From Paracoccus sp. (in: a-proteobacteria) (GTDB lineage: Bacteria; Pseudomonadota; Alphaproteobacteria; Rhodobacterales; Rhodobacteraceae), in assembly GCF_030538695.1 (NCBI RefSeq), contig NZ_JAUNTN010000002.1:62001-126000 (forward strand): a DNA stretch of 64,000 bases, in the 5' to 3' direction. Position 1 is the first letter of the stretch. Each line of letters starts with the position of its first letter. Under the pieces are notes generated by a model, which was not told where the DNA came from, ran no database searches, and saw nothing but the letters and a program-made list of their open reading frames with translations. A program made the translations under genes and the position numbers. Below are positions 53,726-63,926 of this stretch, one piece after another.

Positions 53726-54801
53726 GTTACGCTTTGATCGCAGCGGGTGGCACCGGCGGCCATATGTTCCCGGCGCAATCCTTGGCCGAGGTGCTGCTGG
53801 TCGAGGGGTGGCGCGTCACCCTGTCCACCGATGAGCGCGGCGCGCGTTACGCCGGGGCCTTCCCGGATGCCGTGGTGCGGCAGGTTGTGACCTCGGCCAC
53901 GACGGCGCGGGGCGGGGCGGTTGGTAAGCTGGTGGCCCCGTTTCGGATTGGGGCCGGGGTGGCTTCGGCGGTGCTGGCTTTGCGGCGGGACCGGCCTTCG
54001 GTTGTCGTCGGCTTTGGCGGCTATCCGACGATTCCGGCGCTGTCGGCGGCGCGTCTGCTGGGGATTCCGGCGATGATCCATGAGCAGAACGGTGTCATGG
54101 GCCGGGTGAACCGGATTTTTGCGCCGCGTGTCGCGCGTGTGGCTTGCGGTATCTGGCCGACCGATTTGCCGGGCGGGGTGCAGGGTATCCATACTGGCAA
54201 CCCCGTGCGGGCTGCGGTTCTGGCGCAGGCGGGGGCGGCCTATGTTGCGCCGGGTGAGGATGCGCTGAACCTGCTGGTGATTGGCGGGTCGCAGGGCGCG
54301 CGGGTGCTGTCGGATGTGATCCCGGCCGCGATTGCGGCGCTGCCTGAGGACATCCGCGCCCGGCTGCGCGTCAGCCATCAGGCGCGGGCCGAGGATGCTT
54401 CCCGCGTCACCCAAGCCTATGAAAGCGCAGGCGTTCAGGCCGAAATCCGCCCGTTCTTTGACGATGTGCCGCAGCGGCTGGCCGGGTGCCATCTGGTGAT
54501 CAGCCGGTCGGGCGCGTCCTCGGTTGCGGATATTACGGTGATTGGGCGGCCTTCGATCCTGATCCCCTATGCTGCCGCAACCGGCGATCATCAGACAGCA
54601 AATGCGCGGGCGCTGGCGGATAGCGGCGCGGCGCTGGTGGTGCCGGAATCGGTGCTTGACCCTGAAACCATGATGCGCGACATCCGCGCCATTCTGACCG
54701 ACCCCGCCCGCGCGCAGCAGATGGCGCAGGCGGCATTGGCCCTTGGTCGCCCTGATGCGGCCGAACGTCTGGCCCAAATCGTAAAGGATATTGCCCAATG
54801 A
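53722..54801 (+). CDS. murG: Lipid II synthase MurG
   Basis: Transfers GlcNAc from UDP-GlcNAc to lipid I on the inner membrane face. The 359 residues contain [63 protein letters not shown] and [11 protein letters not shown], all MurG signatures. Overlaps ftsW and murC by 4 bases each. Confidence 0.97.
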   Translation: MSYALIAAGGTGGHMFPAQSLAEVLLVEGWRVTLSTDERGARYAGAFPDAVVRQVVTSATTARGGAVGKLVAPFRIGAGVASAVLALRRDRPSVVVGFGGYPTIPALSAARLLGIPAMIHEQNGVMGRVNRIFAPRVARVACGIWPTDLPGGVQGIHTGNPVRAAVLAQAGAAYVAPGEDALNLLVIGGSQGARVLSDVIPAAIAALPEDIRARLRVSHQARAEDASRVTQAYESAGVQAEIRPFFDDVPQRLAGCHLVISRSGASSVADITVIGRPSILIPYAAATGDHQTANARALADSGAALVVPESVLDPETMMRDIRAILTDPARAQQMAQAALALGRPDAAERLAQIVKDIAQ

Positions 54802-56222
54802 ACGCAGCCACGAAACTGCCCGGCGAGCTTGGCCCCATCCATTTTATCGGCATTGGCGGCATTGGCATGTCGGGCATCGCTGAGGTGCTGATGACCCTGG
54901 GCTATGACGTTCAGGGCAGCGACGCCAAAGCCAGCAAGATCACCGAGCGGCTGGAAAGTCTTGGTGCGCGGGTGTTCATCGGCCAGTCAGCGGATAACGT
55001 GGGTGAGGCGGGTGTGGTGGTGAAATCCACCGCTATCCGCGATACCAACCCCGAATTGGCCGAGGCCCGCCGCCGTGGCCTGCCCATCGTCCGCCGTGCC
55101 GAGATGCTGGCCGAGCTGATGCGCCTGAAATCCAACATCGCCGTGGCTGGGACGCATGGCAAGACCACGACCACGACCATGGTTGCGACCTTGCTGGACA
55201 AGGGCAATTTCGATCCAACCGTGATTAACGGGGGGGTGATCCATGCCTATGGCTCGAACGCGCGGGCCGGTGCGGGTGAATGGATGGTGGTCGAGGCCGA
55301 CGAAAGCGACGGTTCCTTTAACCGTCTGCCCGCGACCATCGCCATCGTGACCAATATTGACCCCGAGCATATGGAGCATTGGGGTTCTTTCGATGCGCTG
55401 CGCAAGGGGTTCTACGATTTCGTCAGTAACATTCCTTTCTATGGGCTGGCGGTCTGCTGCACCGACCACCCCGAGGTTCAGGCGCTGGTCGGCAAGCTGA
55501 CCGACCGTCGGGTGGTGACGTTCGGTTTTAATGCGCAGGCCGATGTTCGGGCGGTCAACCTGACCTATGAGAACGGCGTCGCGCATTTTGACATCGCGCT
55601 GCAGGGGGAGCGGGACGAGGACGGCAACGCTCCCGTGATCGAGGGCTGCACCTTGCCGATGCCGGGCGATCACAACGTCAGCAACGCGCTTTCGGCGGTG
55701 GCGGTGGCGCGTCACCTTGGCATGAAGCGGGCCGAGATCCGCGAGGCGCTGGCCGGGTTCGGCGGCGTGGGGCGGCGCTTTACCAAGGTGGGAGAGGTCG
55801 ATGGCGTGACCATCATTGACGATTATGGCCACCACCCGGTCGAGATTGCGGCGGTGCTGAAAGCCGCGCGGCAGGCGACCAGGGGCCGCATCATCGCCGT
55901 GCATCAGCCGCACCGCTATTCGCGCCTGTCCAATCTGTTCGAGGATTTCTGCACCTGTTTCAATGAGGCCGATGTGGTCGCCATTGCCGAGGTCTATTCG
56001 GCGGGCGAAGACCCGATCCCCGGCGCATCCCGCGATGATCTGGTGGCGGGCCTGATCGCCCACGGCCACCGTCACGCCCGCGCCATCCTGTCCGAAGGCG
56101 ACCTTGCCCGGCTGGTGCGCGAACAGGCGCGTGCCGGGGATATGGTTGTCTGCCTTGGCGCAGGGACGATCAGCACATGGGCCAATAACCTGCCGCAAAT
56201 GCTGCGCGACGAGGCTGCATGA
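54798..56222 (+). CDS. murC: UDP-MurNAc:L-alanine ligase MurC
   Basis: Begins the stem peptide. The 474 residues contain [36 protein letters not shown] (ATP motif, about 115-133), [10 protein letters not shown] and [18 protein letters not shown]. The stop overlaps the DUF2484 gene by 4 bases. Confidence 0.97.
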   Translation: MNAATKLPGELGPIHFIGIGGIGMSGIAEVLMTLGYDVQGSDAKASKITERLESLGARVFIGQSADNVGEAGVVVKSTAIRDTNPELAEARRRGLPIVRRAEMLAELMRLKSNIAVAGTHGKTTTTTMVATLLDKGNFDPTVINGGVIHAYGSNARAGAGEWMVVEADESDGSFNRLPATIAIVTNIDPEHMEHWGSFDALRKGFYDFVSNIPFYGLAVCCTDHPEVQALVGKLTDRRVVTFGFNAQADVRAVNLTYENGVAHFDIALQGERDEDGNAPVIEGCTLPMPGDHNVSNALSAVAVARHLGMKRAEIREALAGFGGVGRRFTKVGEVDGVTIIDDYGHHPVEIAAVLKAARQATRGRIIAVHQPHRYSRLSNLFEDFCTCFNEADVVAIAEVYSAGEDPIPGASRDDLVAGLIAHGHRHARAILSEGDLARLVREQARAGDMVVCLGAGTISTWANNLPQMLRDEAA

Positions 56223-56479
56223 GCGCGGCCTTACCCTATCTGGTGCTGATGCTGGCGCTGGTCTGGATCGCCGGTGCCGCCAGCCTGCCGCGTTTGCGGG
56301 AACCGCAGCGGCCCAAGATGCTGGCTGTTCTGGTGGTCAGCGGTGTGTTGTTGGTCGGGCTGATGACGTGGGTGCTTGGCCCGATTCCGGCACTGGTGGC
56401 GCTGGCACCGGGCGCATGGCTTTTGTTGCGCCGGCCCTATAACCCCCATCACGTCAACACGCATCACGTCGGAGAGTAA
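56219..56479 (+). CDS. DUF2484 family small membrane protein
   Basis: An 86-residue protein with three short hydrophobic segments and a basic, histidine-rich tail ([16 protein letters not shown]). DUF2484 genes between murC and murB are a known feature of Rhodobacteraceae. The function is unknown; an accessory role in wall synthesis is possible from position only. Confidence 0.8.
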   Translation: MSAALPYLVLMLALVWIAGAASLPRLREPQRPKMLAVLVVSGVLLVGLMTWVLGPIPALVALAPGAWLLLRRPYNPHHVNTHHVGE

Positions 56480-56483
56480 CGCG

Positions 56484-56774
56484 ATGGACAACCCTTTTCT
56501 GATCCCGGTCCTGCAATCACTGGCGGTTTTGGTTGTCACTGCCATCATTGGCTTTTTCGCCGGCCGGCGATGGGGCATCATGGCGCTGTGGGTGGTGCTG
56601 GCGGCGGTGGCGGTGCTGGGCATCTGGGGCTGGAACGCCTATCAGCAACCCGCCTATGGCGAGGCCATGCGCTCGCGCCATATCCTGTTGTATTTCCTGA
56701 TTGCGCCGGGAATCACGGCACTGATCGTCGGGCTGGCCGCCGGGATTTGGGCGCATCTGAGCCGCCGTGGCTGA
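56484..56774 (+). CDS. Small membrane protein, first of three with a shared C-terminal motif
   Basis: A 96-residue protein with about three helices: 8-25, 28-46 and 65-92. The last segment contains FLIAPGITALIVGLAAGIW and ends in SRRG. The two genes downstream share the pattern xGIPxxxGAxxGxxxAxxR in the same place. The ATG at 56484 is preceded by GGAGAGTAACGCG. I do not recognise the family. Confidence 0.65.
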   Translation: MDNPFLIPVLQSLAVLVVTAIIGFFAGRRWGIMALWVVLAAVAVLGIWGWNAYQQPAYGEAMRSRHILLYFLIAPGITALIVGLAAGIWAHLSRRG

Positions 56775-57252
56775 GATGTTCGAGCTGCTTTACCTCTGGG
56801 GCGGTATCGTGCTGCTGGTGGCAGGAGTTTTCGCAGCTCTGGCCAGCCTGCTGCGCCGCCCGGCACCGCCCCGTCTGACGGCGCTGGTGTTGGCGCTGGC
56901 AGGCGTGGCCGTGGTCAGTCTGATTTTCGGTGATTTCCTGCCGCGTCAGGTTCAGGTGACGGCCTTTATCCTGCTGCTGGTGTTATGCGCCCTGTGCTTC
57001 TTCCGGCTGAGCTTTCTGGCATGGCCGCGTCGACGCTGGCTGGCGGTGCTGTTGGTTGTGCTGAGCGTTGGCTATATGGTCACGGGCTTTGCTGCGGTTG
57101 AACTGGTAGAGCCGTCCGAGGGGCTGTTCCCCAACCTGGGCTTTGTGCTTGGCGCATATCTGGCGGGAATACCGATGACGGTTGGCGCGTTGCTGGGGGC
57201 TGTCTGGGCCGCGATCCGGGCGCGGCGTCAGGTCAAAGCCCCGCATGTATGA
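56767..57252 (+). CDS. Membrane protein, second of three with a shared C-terminal motif
   Basis: A 161-residue protein with about five hydrophobic segments and almost no soluble domain. The C-terminus reads YLAGIPMTVGALLGAVWAA, with YMVTGFAAVELVEP before it. Residues 90-155 align by eye with the next protein (Y-x-x-x-G-x-x-x-V, P, GIP, GA-x-x-G). It starts with GTG at 56767, overlapping the previous stop, or with ATG at 56776. No known domain is seen. Confidence 0.65.
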   Translation: MAEMFELLYLWGGIVLLVAGVFAALASLLRRPAPPRLTALVLALAGVAVVSLIFGDFLPRQVQVTAFILLLVLCALCFFRLSFLAWPRRRWLAVLLVVLSVGYMVTGFAAVELVEPSEGLFPNLGFVLGAYLAGIPMTVGALLGAVWAAIRARRQVKAPHV

Positions 57253-57673
57253 GATCATTGGCATCGTTTTGGTCCTTGCCGCAGTTATCGGCGCAGTTGC
57301 CAGCCTGATCCTGCATCCGGCGCAGCGCAACACGCTGCTGATTGCGCTGGCGGTGGTGATTGCGATGCTGGTGCTGATTGTCACTTTGCCCGAGGCCGAA
57401 GGTAACGTGCTGCCCGGCCTGCTGATGGGGCTGGTCTGCCTGTGCTTTGGCCGCATCTGCTGGGTTTTGTGGCGGGTTGGACGACGAGGGCAGGCGGCGG
57501 CGGTGATTGCCCTGCCGCTGGTCTATGTGCTGGCCGGGTGGCTGGGTGTGCGGATGACGCATCCGGCGGCGTATTTTTCATCAGCGGTCTATGTCTTTTG
57601 GATCTTGCTTGTGGGGATTCCGGCGCTGACCGGGGCGATTGGCGGGCTGGTCATTGCCCTGCTGCGGCGCTGA
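57245..57673 (+). CDS. Membrane protein, third of three with a shared C-terminal motif
   Basis: A 142-residue protein with about four or five helices. Its C-terminus ILLVGIPALTGAIGGLVIALL parallels the previous gene, and YVLAGWLGVRMTHP matches YMVTGFAAVELVEP there. The ATG at 57245 overlaps the previous gene by 8 bases. It lies 40 bases before murB. A tandem duplication within the dcw cluster is the simplest reading. Confidence 0.65.
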   Translation: MYEIIGIVLVLAAVIGAVASLILHPAQRNTLLIALAVVIAMLVLIVTLPEAEGNVLPGLLMGLVCLCFGRICWVLWRVGRRGQAAAVIALPLVYVLAGWLGVRMTHPAAYFSSAVYVFWILLVGIPALTGAIGGLVIALLRR

Positions 57674-57712
57674 CGGCTTGAGCGCCACCCGCAACCGTGG
57701 CACAAGCGGCGC

Positions 57713-58651
57713 ATGAGCATGACCCTCCCCCCTGTTCGCGGCGCCTTGACGCCGGACCGCCCGCTGGACGGGTTGACCTGGCTGCGCGTTGGCGGGCCTG
57801 CTGACTGGCTGTTCCAGCCTGCCGATGCGGATGATCTGGCGGCTTTCCTGCATGATTTGCCTGCTGATGTGCCGGTGTTCACGATGGGCGTCGGCTCGAA
57901 CCTGATCGTGCGGGATGGTGGCATCCGGGGCGTGGTGATCCGGCTGGGCCGGGGCTTTAACGGGATCGGGGTTGACGGCGACATTGTGACCGCAGGCGCG
58001 GCGGCGCTGGATGCGCATGTCGCCCGCAAGGCGGCGCAGGCGGGGCTGGACCTGACGTTTCTGCGCACCATTCCGGGCAGTATCGGCGGCGCGGTGGCGA
58101 TGAATGCGGGCTGCTATGGTTCCTATGTCGCGGATCACCTGATCGACGCGATCGCCATCACCCGCGCGGGCGATCTGGTCACGCTGACGCCTGCTGACCT
58201 GCGCTTTGCCTATCGTCATTCGGAACTGCCGCCCGGTGCGGTGCTGGTCTCGGCCCGGTTCCGCGCCGGACGCGCCGATCCGGCCGCGCTGGAGGCCCGG
58301 ATGGAGGACCAGCTTGCCAAACGCGACGCGACCCAGCCGGTCAAGGACCGCAGCGCCGGTTCGACATTCCGCAACCCGGTGGGGTTTTCTTCGACCGGGC
58401 GGGCGGATGATACGCATGACCTCAAGGCGTGGAAGCTGATCGAGGATGCGGGCCTGCGCGGCTATCGGCTTGGTGGGGCGCAGATGTCGGAAAAGCACCC
58501 GAACTTTCTGCTGAACACCGGCGAAGCCACGGCGGCGGATCTGGAATCGCTCGGTGAATACGTCCGCCAGAAGGTGCAGGACACCAGCGGCCACCTGCTG
58601 ACGTGGGAAGTGATCCGCATTGGCGACCCCGCAGCGGGGAAATCCGCCTGA
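57713..58651 (+). CDS. murB: UDP-N-acetylenolpyruvoylglucosamine reductase MurB
   Basis: An FAD/NADPH enzyme that makes UDP-MurNAc. The 312 residues contain [34 protein letters not shown], the FAD motif [24 protein letters not shown], and the catalytic serine in [10 protein letters not shown]. The C-terminus with [16 protein letters not shown] fits MurB. An ATG two codons later (57719) is an alternative start. Confidence 0.96.
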   Translation: MSMTLPPVRGALTPDRPLDGLTWLRVGGPADWLFQPADADDLAAFLHDLPADVPVFTMGVGSNLIVRDGGIRGVVIRLGRGFNGIGVDGDIVTAGAAALDAHVARKAAQAGLDLTFLRTIPGSIGGAVAMNAGCYGSYVADHLIDAIAITRAGDLVTLTPADLRFAYRHSELPPGAVLVSARFRAGRADPAALEARMEDQLAKRDATQPVKDRSAGSTFRNPVGFSSTGRADDTHDLKAWKLIEDAGLRGYRLGGAQMSEKHPNFLLNTGEATAADLESLGEYVRQKVQDTSGHLLTWEVIRIGDPAAGKSA

Positions 58652-58758
58652 GACTGGCGAAAGACTCTTTTCCAATCCGTCACTTTCGGGTTATTCTTGC
58701 CGCATAAGCGTCGAAACAGGCGCGTGTCCCGAAATCGGGGCCAGAAAACGAGGCGAAA

Positions 58759-59682
58759 GTGGCGGGCAATTCGAGCAGCACGCCCCTGACCGTAGCTGTC
58801 CTGATGGGCGGACCAAGCGCCGAGCGCGAGGTTTCGCTGTCCTCGGGGCGCGGATGCGCGGATGCGCTGCGGCTGGCGGGCTATGATGTCGTGGAAATCG
58901 ACGCGGGCGATGATCTGCCCGCACGGCTGGCGTTTGTCCGGCCGGATGTGGTGTTCAACGCTCTGCATGGCCGCTGGGGTGAGGACGGCTGTGTTCAGGG
59001 CCTTCTGGAATGGCTGGGGCTGCTCTATACCCATTCGGGGGTGCTGGCCTCGGCGCTGGCAATGGACAAGACGCGGGCCAAGCAGGTTTATCGCGATGCG
59101 GGCTTGCCGGTGGTCGAAAGCGTGATCGCTGATGCGGATGACGTGCGCACCCGCCACGTCCTGCCGCCGCCCTATGTGGTCAAGCCAAATGACGAAGGCT
59201 CCAGCGTGGGGGTTTATATCGTCGGGCTGGACAATAACGGCCCGCCGCAGTTGGACGACAAGATGCCTGCCCGCGTGATGGTGGAAACCTATGCGCCGGG
59301 GCGCGAACTGACCACCGCCGTCATGGGTGATCGCGCCCTTGCCGTGACCGAGATCATCACGACCGGCTGGTATGATTATGACGCCAAATACAAGACCGGG
59401 GGTTCGCGCCATGTGATCCCGGCGGATATTCCGGCCGAGATCAGCGCCGCTTGTCTGGATTATGCCGTGCGGGCGCATCAGGCGCTTGGTTGCCGGGGCA
59501 TGTCGCGCACCGATTTCCGCTGGGACGAGGCGCGTGGGCTGGACGGGCTGGTGCTGCTGGAAACCAACACCCAGCCGGGCATGACCCCGACCTCGCTGGC
59601 ACCGGAACAGGCTGCCCATGCCGGGATCAGCTATCCCGAACTGTGCCGCTGGCTGGTCGAGGAGGCGCTATGCCGCAAGTGA
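58759..59682 (+). CDS. ddl: D-alanine--D-alanine ligase
   Basis: An ATP-grasp enzyme that supplies D-Ala-D-Ala to MurF. The 307 residues contain [58 protein letters not shown] and [21 protein letters not shown] at 58759 is the start, giving [11 protein letters not shown] 107-bp gap after murB may contain a promoter. The 3' end overlaps ftsQ by 13 bases. Confidence 0.96.
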   Translation: MAGNSSSTPLTVAVLMGGPSAEREVSLSSGRGCADALRLAGYDVVEIDAGDDLPARLAFVRPDVVFNALHGRWGEDGCVQGLLEWLGLLYTHSGVLASALAMDKTRAKQVYRDAGLPVVESVIADADDVRTRHVLPPPYVVKPNDEGSSVGVYIVGLDNNGPPQLDDKMPARVMVETYAPGRELTTAVMGDRALAVTEIITTGWYDYDAKYKTGGSRHVIPADIPAEISAACLDYAVRAHQALGCRGMSRTDFRWDEARGLDGLVLLETNTQPGMTPTSLAPEQAAHAGISYPELCRWLVEEALCRK

Positions 59683-60656
59683 CCCGCCATGGCGTCGATG
59701 GCGCACCGCTGACGCCCTCGGGGTTCCGGGTGATCCGCAATGCCGCCACGGCAGAGCCGCCGCGCCGCCGCCGTGACCCGGCACCGTCGCGGCTGAAATA
59801 TCGTTTCGACCGGCTGATGATGCGGCCCGGCTGGCGGCGGGCGTTCCGCATCGGTGGGCCGGTGCTGCTGGTCGCGCTGCTGGTCGGTGGCTGGCTGGCG
59901 GATGATGGCAACCGCTCGGCCATCGGCGGTTGGGTTCAGGACCGGGTGCAGGATGTGCAGCACCGCGAAGCGTTCATGGTCAAGCGGATGCAGATTCAGG
60001 GTGCATCGCCCGCCGTGGACGAAGGTTTGCGGGCAATGCTGCCGGTGGATTTGCCTGCCTCCAGCTTTGACCTGGACCTCAAGGCGCTGCGTCAGCAGGC
60101 GTTGTCGCTGGATGCGATTGAAACGCTGGACCTGCGGATCAAGGATGGTGGCGTGCTGGAAGCCATCGTGACGGAACGCACCCCGGCGATCCTGTGGCGC
60201 CACACGGGCGGCATCGACATGCTGGATGCGGGCGGGCATCGCGTCGCCAGCGTGACCACACGCGAATTGCGTCAGGATTTGCCACTGATTGCCGGGCTTG
60301 GCGGTGACAAGGCCACGCCGCAGGCGCTGGCCCTGTTTGAAATCGCCGGGCCGATCCTGCCGCGGCTGCGCGGGCTGGAACGCTGGGGCGAGCGCCGCTG
60401 GGATGTGGTGTTGGACAATGGTCAGCGCATCATGCTGCCTGCGGATGACGCGGAACGGGCGCTGCGCGAGTTTCTGGTGCTGAACGAGAAACAGGACGTG
60501 CTGGGCCGTGACGTGCTGGCCGTCGATCTGCGTGATGGCGACCGGCCCATGCTGCGCATCGGTATTGCCGGGCAAAACGGGCTGCGGGCGGCGCGCGGCC
60601 GACCTTTGCTGGGGCCGGACGGGCGGGAACTGCCGCCCGAGGACAAGAAAAGCTGA
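59670..60656 (+). CDS. ftsQ: Cell division protein FtsQ
   Basis: A bitopic divisome scaffold that links early and late division proteins. The 328 residues have an Arg-rich cytoplasmic tail, one helix (about 61-79, [17 protein letters not shown]), a POTRA domain beginning [16 protein letters not shown], and the FtsQ/DivIB region including [16 protein letters not shown]. The ATG at 59670 lies within the ddl end, GAGGAGGCGCTATG. Confidence 0.94.
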   Translation: MPQVTRHGVDGAPLTPSGFRVIRNAATAEPPRRRRDPAPSRLKYRFDRLMMRPGWRRAFRIGGPVLLVALLVGGWLADDGNRSAIGGWVQDRVQDVQHREAFMVKRMQIQGASPAVDEGLRAMLPVDLPASSFDLDLKALRQQALSLDAIETLDLRIKDGGVLEAIVTERTPAILWRHTGGIDMLDAGGHRVASVTTRELRQDLPLIAGLGGDKATPQALALFEIAGPILPRLRGLERWGERRWDVVLDNGQRIMLPADDAERALREFLVLNEKQDVLGRDVLAVDLRDGDRPMLRIGIAGQNGLRAARGRPLLGPDGRELPPEDKKS

Positions 60657-60667
60657 CGGGGGCGGGG

Positions 60668-61996
60668 ATGAAGGATCTGTATCAGAAACAGCGTGCGATG
60701 CGGGCAATCCGCAAGGCCGCCCTGCAACGCGGCGTGATCGGGCTGCTGGATATTGGCAGCAGCAAGATTACCTGCATCGTGCTGCAATTCGAGGAAGCCC
60801 CGATGCGCCGTTCGGATGATGGCGTCGGCTCGCTGGCGGGGCAGGCGGATTTCCGGGTGATTGGCGCCGCGACCACGCAATCGCGCGGTATCCGCTTTGG
60901 CGAGATCGACAGCATGTCCGAGGCGGAACGCGCTGTGCGCACCGTGGTGGCCAAGGCGCAAAAGCTGGCGGGCGTGCGGCTGGATCATGTGATTGCCTGC
61001 ATTTCCGGGGCGCGGCCTGCGTCCTATGGGCTGGCGGGGGATATTCCGCTGAAAACCGGGAAAGTGACCGAGGGCGATGTGGCATCGGTGCTGGCGGCTT
61101 GCGATGTGCCGGACTTTGGGCGTGGGCGCGAGGTGCTGCACGCGCAGCCGGTGAACTTTGCCGTCGATCAGCGCAGCGGTTTGGGTGATCCCCGTGAACA
61201 TGCGGGCAACCGGCTGGCCTGCGATATGCATGTTCTGACGGTCAGCAGCGACGCCATCGGCAATCTGGTGCATTGCCTGCGCCGCTGTGATCTGGACCTG
61301 GCCGGGGTGGCCAGCGCGTCCTATGCCGCAGGCCGTGCGGCGCTGGTCGAGGACGAACAGGAATTGGGCGCGGCCTGTATTGACCTTGGCGGCGGCTCGA
61401 CCGGGGTTTCGATCTTTGTGCGCAAGCACATGATCTTTGCCGACAGCATCCGCATGGGCGGCGATCTTGTGACCAGCGACATTGCCCACGGGCTGCGCGT
61501 TCCCTTTGCCGTGGCCGAGCGGTTGAAAACCCTGAACGGCGGGCTGGAGGCCACTGGCCGCGATGACCGCGAGATGATCGAGCTGGACGGCGACGACATG
61601 GACGGTGAGCGCCGTCTGGTCAGCCGCGCCGACCTGATCGGCATTATGCGTCCCCGCGTCGAGGAGATTCTGGAAGAAGTCCGAAAGGTTCTGGACGCTG
61701 CCGGGTTCGACTATATGCCCGCACGTCAGATCGTCCTGACGGGTGGCGGCAGCCAGATTGCCGGGATGGACGGGCTGGCCTCGCGCATGTTGGGGCAGAC
61801 GGTGCGCATCGGGCGACCGCTGCGAATCGACGGGCTGCCGCATCAGATGCAGCATCCGGGTTGCGCGGCGGCGGTCGGGCTGGCGCTGCTGGCGGCGCAT
61901 CCGCAAGACGAATGGTGGGATTTCGAGGTTCCTGCCGAGGCTTACCCGATGCGTGGCCTCAGCTGGACATATCGCTGGTTCCGCAACAACTGGTGA
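60668..61996 (+). CDS. ftsA: Cell division protein FtsA
   Basis: An actin-like ATPase that tethers FtsZ to the membrane. The 442 residues contain GLLDIGSSKITCIVLQ (phosphate 1), the FtsA 1C-domain segment with GVRLDHVIACISG, DLGGGSTGVSIFV (phosphate 2), LTGGGSQIAGMDGLASRML, and a C-terminal amphipathic helix ending YRWFRNNW. It starts 11 bases after ftsQ. Confidence 0.96.
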   Translation: MKDLYQKQRAMRAIRKAALQRGVIGLLDIGSSKITCIVLQFEEAPMRRSDDGVGSLAGQADFRVIGAATTQSRGIRFGEIDSMSEAERAVRTVVAKAQKLAGVRLDHVIACISGARPASYGLAGDIPLKTGKVTEGDVASVLAACDVPDFGRGREVLHAQPVNFAVDQRSGLGDPREHAGNRLACDMHVLTVSSDAIGNLVHCLRRCDLDLAGVASASYAAGRAALVEDEQELGAACIDLGGGSTGVSIFVRKHMIFADSIRMGGDLVTSDIAHGLRVPFAVAERLKTLNGGLEATGRDDREMIELDGDDMDGERRLVSRADLIGIMRPRVEEILEEVRKVLDAAGFDYMPARQIVLTGGGSQIAGMDGLASRMLGQTVRIGRPLRIDGLPHQMQHPGCAAAVGLALLAAHPQDEWWDFEVPAEAYPMRGLSWTYRWFRNNW

Positions 61997-62213
61997 CGCT
62001 GCCGGACCGGCAGTTGCGTGGTGGCCGCCTTTGCGCCCACTATATCCTGTGGTTTGGGCGAGATACCGCCTAGCTCATGGGATTCTTATCGCATATCTTG
62101 TGGGTATATGTGCATTTCCGGGTGACGCTGCATGTCGTTCGCGCTAAGATGGTCGGTGAAACAGCGTGAATCGGTCGTGGTCAGGCGCGGTCAGAAAATA
62201 ACAGGCGGAACAC
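61997..62213 (+). promoter_or_regulatory. ftsA-ftsZ gap with probable ftsZ promoter and three GANTC sites
   Basis: A 217-bp gap in an otherwise tight cluster, AT-rich in the middle (TCTTATCGCATATCTTGTGG and a TATATGTGCAT tract near 62085-62115). GANTC sites lie at 62081-62085 and 62168-62172, and a third at 62216-62220 overlaps the ftsZ start codon region. In Caulobacter the ftsZ promoter is sensitive to GANTC methylation. Confidence 0.45.
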
Positions 62214-63860
62214 ATGAATCTTAATCTGATGGTCGAAGACGAAGACGATCTGAAGCCGCGCATCACCGTTTTCGGTGTCGGCGGCGCGGGCGGCAATGCC
62301 GTCAACAACATGATCGAAAAGCAACTGGATGGTGTGACCTTCGTGGTTGCCAACACTGACGCGCAGGCTCTGGCGCAGTCTCAGGCCGTCAGCAAGATCC
62401 AGATGGGGCCGAAAGTCACCGAAGGTCTTGGCGCAGGTGCCAAGCCTGCCGTTGGGGCCAAGGCTGCCGAGGAAACCATCGAAGACATCGTGGATCACCT
62501 GACCGGCGCACATATGTGCTTCATCACCGCCGGGATGGGCGGCGGCACAGGCACCGGCGCGGCCCCGATCATCGCTCAGGCTGCGCGTGAAATGGGCATC
62601 CTGACCGTCGGCGTCGTGACCAAACCGTTCAGCTTTGAAGGCACCAAGCGGATGCGTCAGGCCGATCAGGGGGTCGAGGCGCTGCAAAAGGTCGTCGATA
62701 CGCTGATTATCATTCCGAACCAGAACCTGTTCCGTCTGGCGAATGAAAAGACCACCTTTACCGAAGCCTTTGCCATGGCTGACGACGTTCTGTATCAGGG
62801 CGTCAAGGGCGTGACCGATCTGATGGTCAAGCCGGGCCTGATTAACCTTGACTTCGCGGATGTCCGCTCGGTCATGGATGAGATGGGCAAGGCGATGATG
62901 GGGACCGGCGAAGCGGGCGGCGACAACCGCGCCATTCAGGCCGCCGAAGCTGCCATCGCCAACCCGCTGCTGGATGAAATCAGCCTGAATGGTGCCAAGG
63001 GTGTGCTGATTAACGTCACCGGCGGCTATGACATGACCCTGTTCGAGCTGGACGAAGCCGCCAATGTCATCCGCGAAAAGGTGGATGCAGACGCGAATAT
63101 CATCGTCGGCAGCACGCTGGACCCGGACATGGAAGGCACCATCCGCGTGTCCGTCGTGGCCACCGGCATCGACGCCGAGGCCAGCGTGGCCGAACCGCCC
63201 GCGCCGCGCAGCCGTGTCGAAGCCCCTGCAACCCGCCGCCCGGTGGCCGAGGTCGAGGACGACCTGCCGCCGCGCCGCATCGCCGCTGCGCCGCGTATGG
63301 ATGCCCCGTCGATGGCCCCCCCGTTGATGGATCGTCCCGCCGCTGAGCCGCGCCCGGCGCAGGCGTCGCTGCTGGACGATCAGATCGGCTATGATGAGCC
63401 GCTGACCGAAGATCTGGACGACGATCTGCCCCAGCCCGCCTATCAGCCGCGCGGTGCGCGTGTGGATGAGGCCGCCGATTTCATCGCGCCGCAACCTGCC
63501 GCGACCCGCGGTCAGCCCTCGCCCGCCGCGATGGAGCGTCTGGGCCGCGTTGCGCAGGCCGCTGGCGATCCTGATGCAAGCGCCCGCCGCGAAGCCGCGA
63601 TTCGTAAAGCCGAGGCGGAACAGGCGCAGCGCGAACAGCACCGCACAGGCGGGCTGAGCCGCATGTTCGAGCGTATGGCCGGTCTGGCCGAAGGTGTTGT
63701 CGCGCAAAAGCCGTCGGCCAGTACCTTGGCCGAACGCGTCAGCGAGCGCGTTGCCGCCCGCAAGGCGCAGATCGAGCCGAATCTGGACGATCTCGCCAGC
63801 CCCGAACGTGGCGAAGATGATGTGCAGATTCCGGCCTTCCTGCGCCGTCAGGCAAACTGA
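62214..63860 (+). CDS. ftsZ: Cell division protein FtsZ
   Basis: The tubulin-like GTPase that forms the division ring. The 548 residues contain [16 protein letters not shown], the tubulin signature [14 protein letters not shown] (about 106-119), FSFEGTKRM, and the T7-loop region [13 protein letters not shown] (about 216-228). After about residue 320 there is a long disordered Pro/Ala/Arg/Asp linker of some 210 residues. It ends with the tail [13 protein letters not shown], the conserved peptide that binds FtsA and other partners. Confidence 0.97.
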   Translation: MNLNLMVEDEDDLKPRITVFGVGGAGGNAVNNMIEKQLDGVTFVVANTDAQALAQSQAVSKIQMGPKVTEGLGAGAKPAVGAKAAEETIEDIVDHLTGAHMCFITAGMGGGTGTGAAPIIAQAAREMGILTVGVVTKPFSFEGTKRMRQADQGVEALQKVVDTLIIIPNQNLFRLANEKTTFTEAFAMADDVLYQGVKGVTDLMVKPGLINLDFADVRSVMDEMGKAMMGTGEAGGDNRAIQAAEAAIANPLLDEISLNGAKGVLINVTGGYDMTLFELDEAANVIREKVDADANIIVGSTLDPDMEGTIRVSVVATGIDAEASVAEPPAPRSRVEAPATRRPVAEVEDDLPPRRIAAAPRMDAPSMAPPLMDRPAAEPRPAQASLLDDQIGYDEPLTEDLDDDLPQPAYQPRGARVDEAADFIAPQPAATRGQPSPAAMERLGRVAQAAGDPDASARREAAIRKAEAEQAQREQHRTGGLSRMFERMAGLAEGVVAQKPSASTLAERVSERVAARKAQIEPNLDDLASPERGEDDVQIPAFLRRQAN

Positions 63861-63892
63861 TCTGTAACATCCACGTGACATGGATCACAAGG

Positions 63893-63926
63893 CGGGGCCG
63901 CATCGCGTGGCCCCGTTTTCTTTTTG
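63893..63926 (+). terminator. Rho-independent terminator after ftsZ
   Basis: CGGGGCC (63893-63899) pairs with GGCCCCG (63909-63915) and is followed by TTTTCTTTTT. It ends the dcw cluster. Confidence 0.88.
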
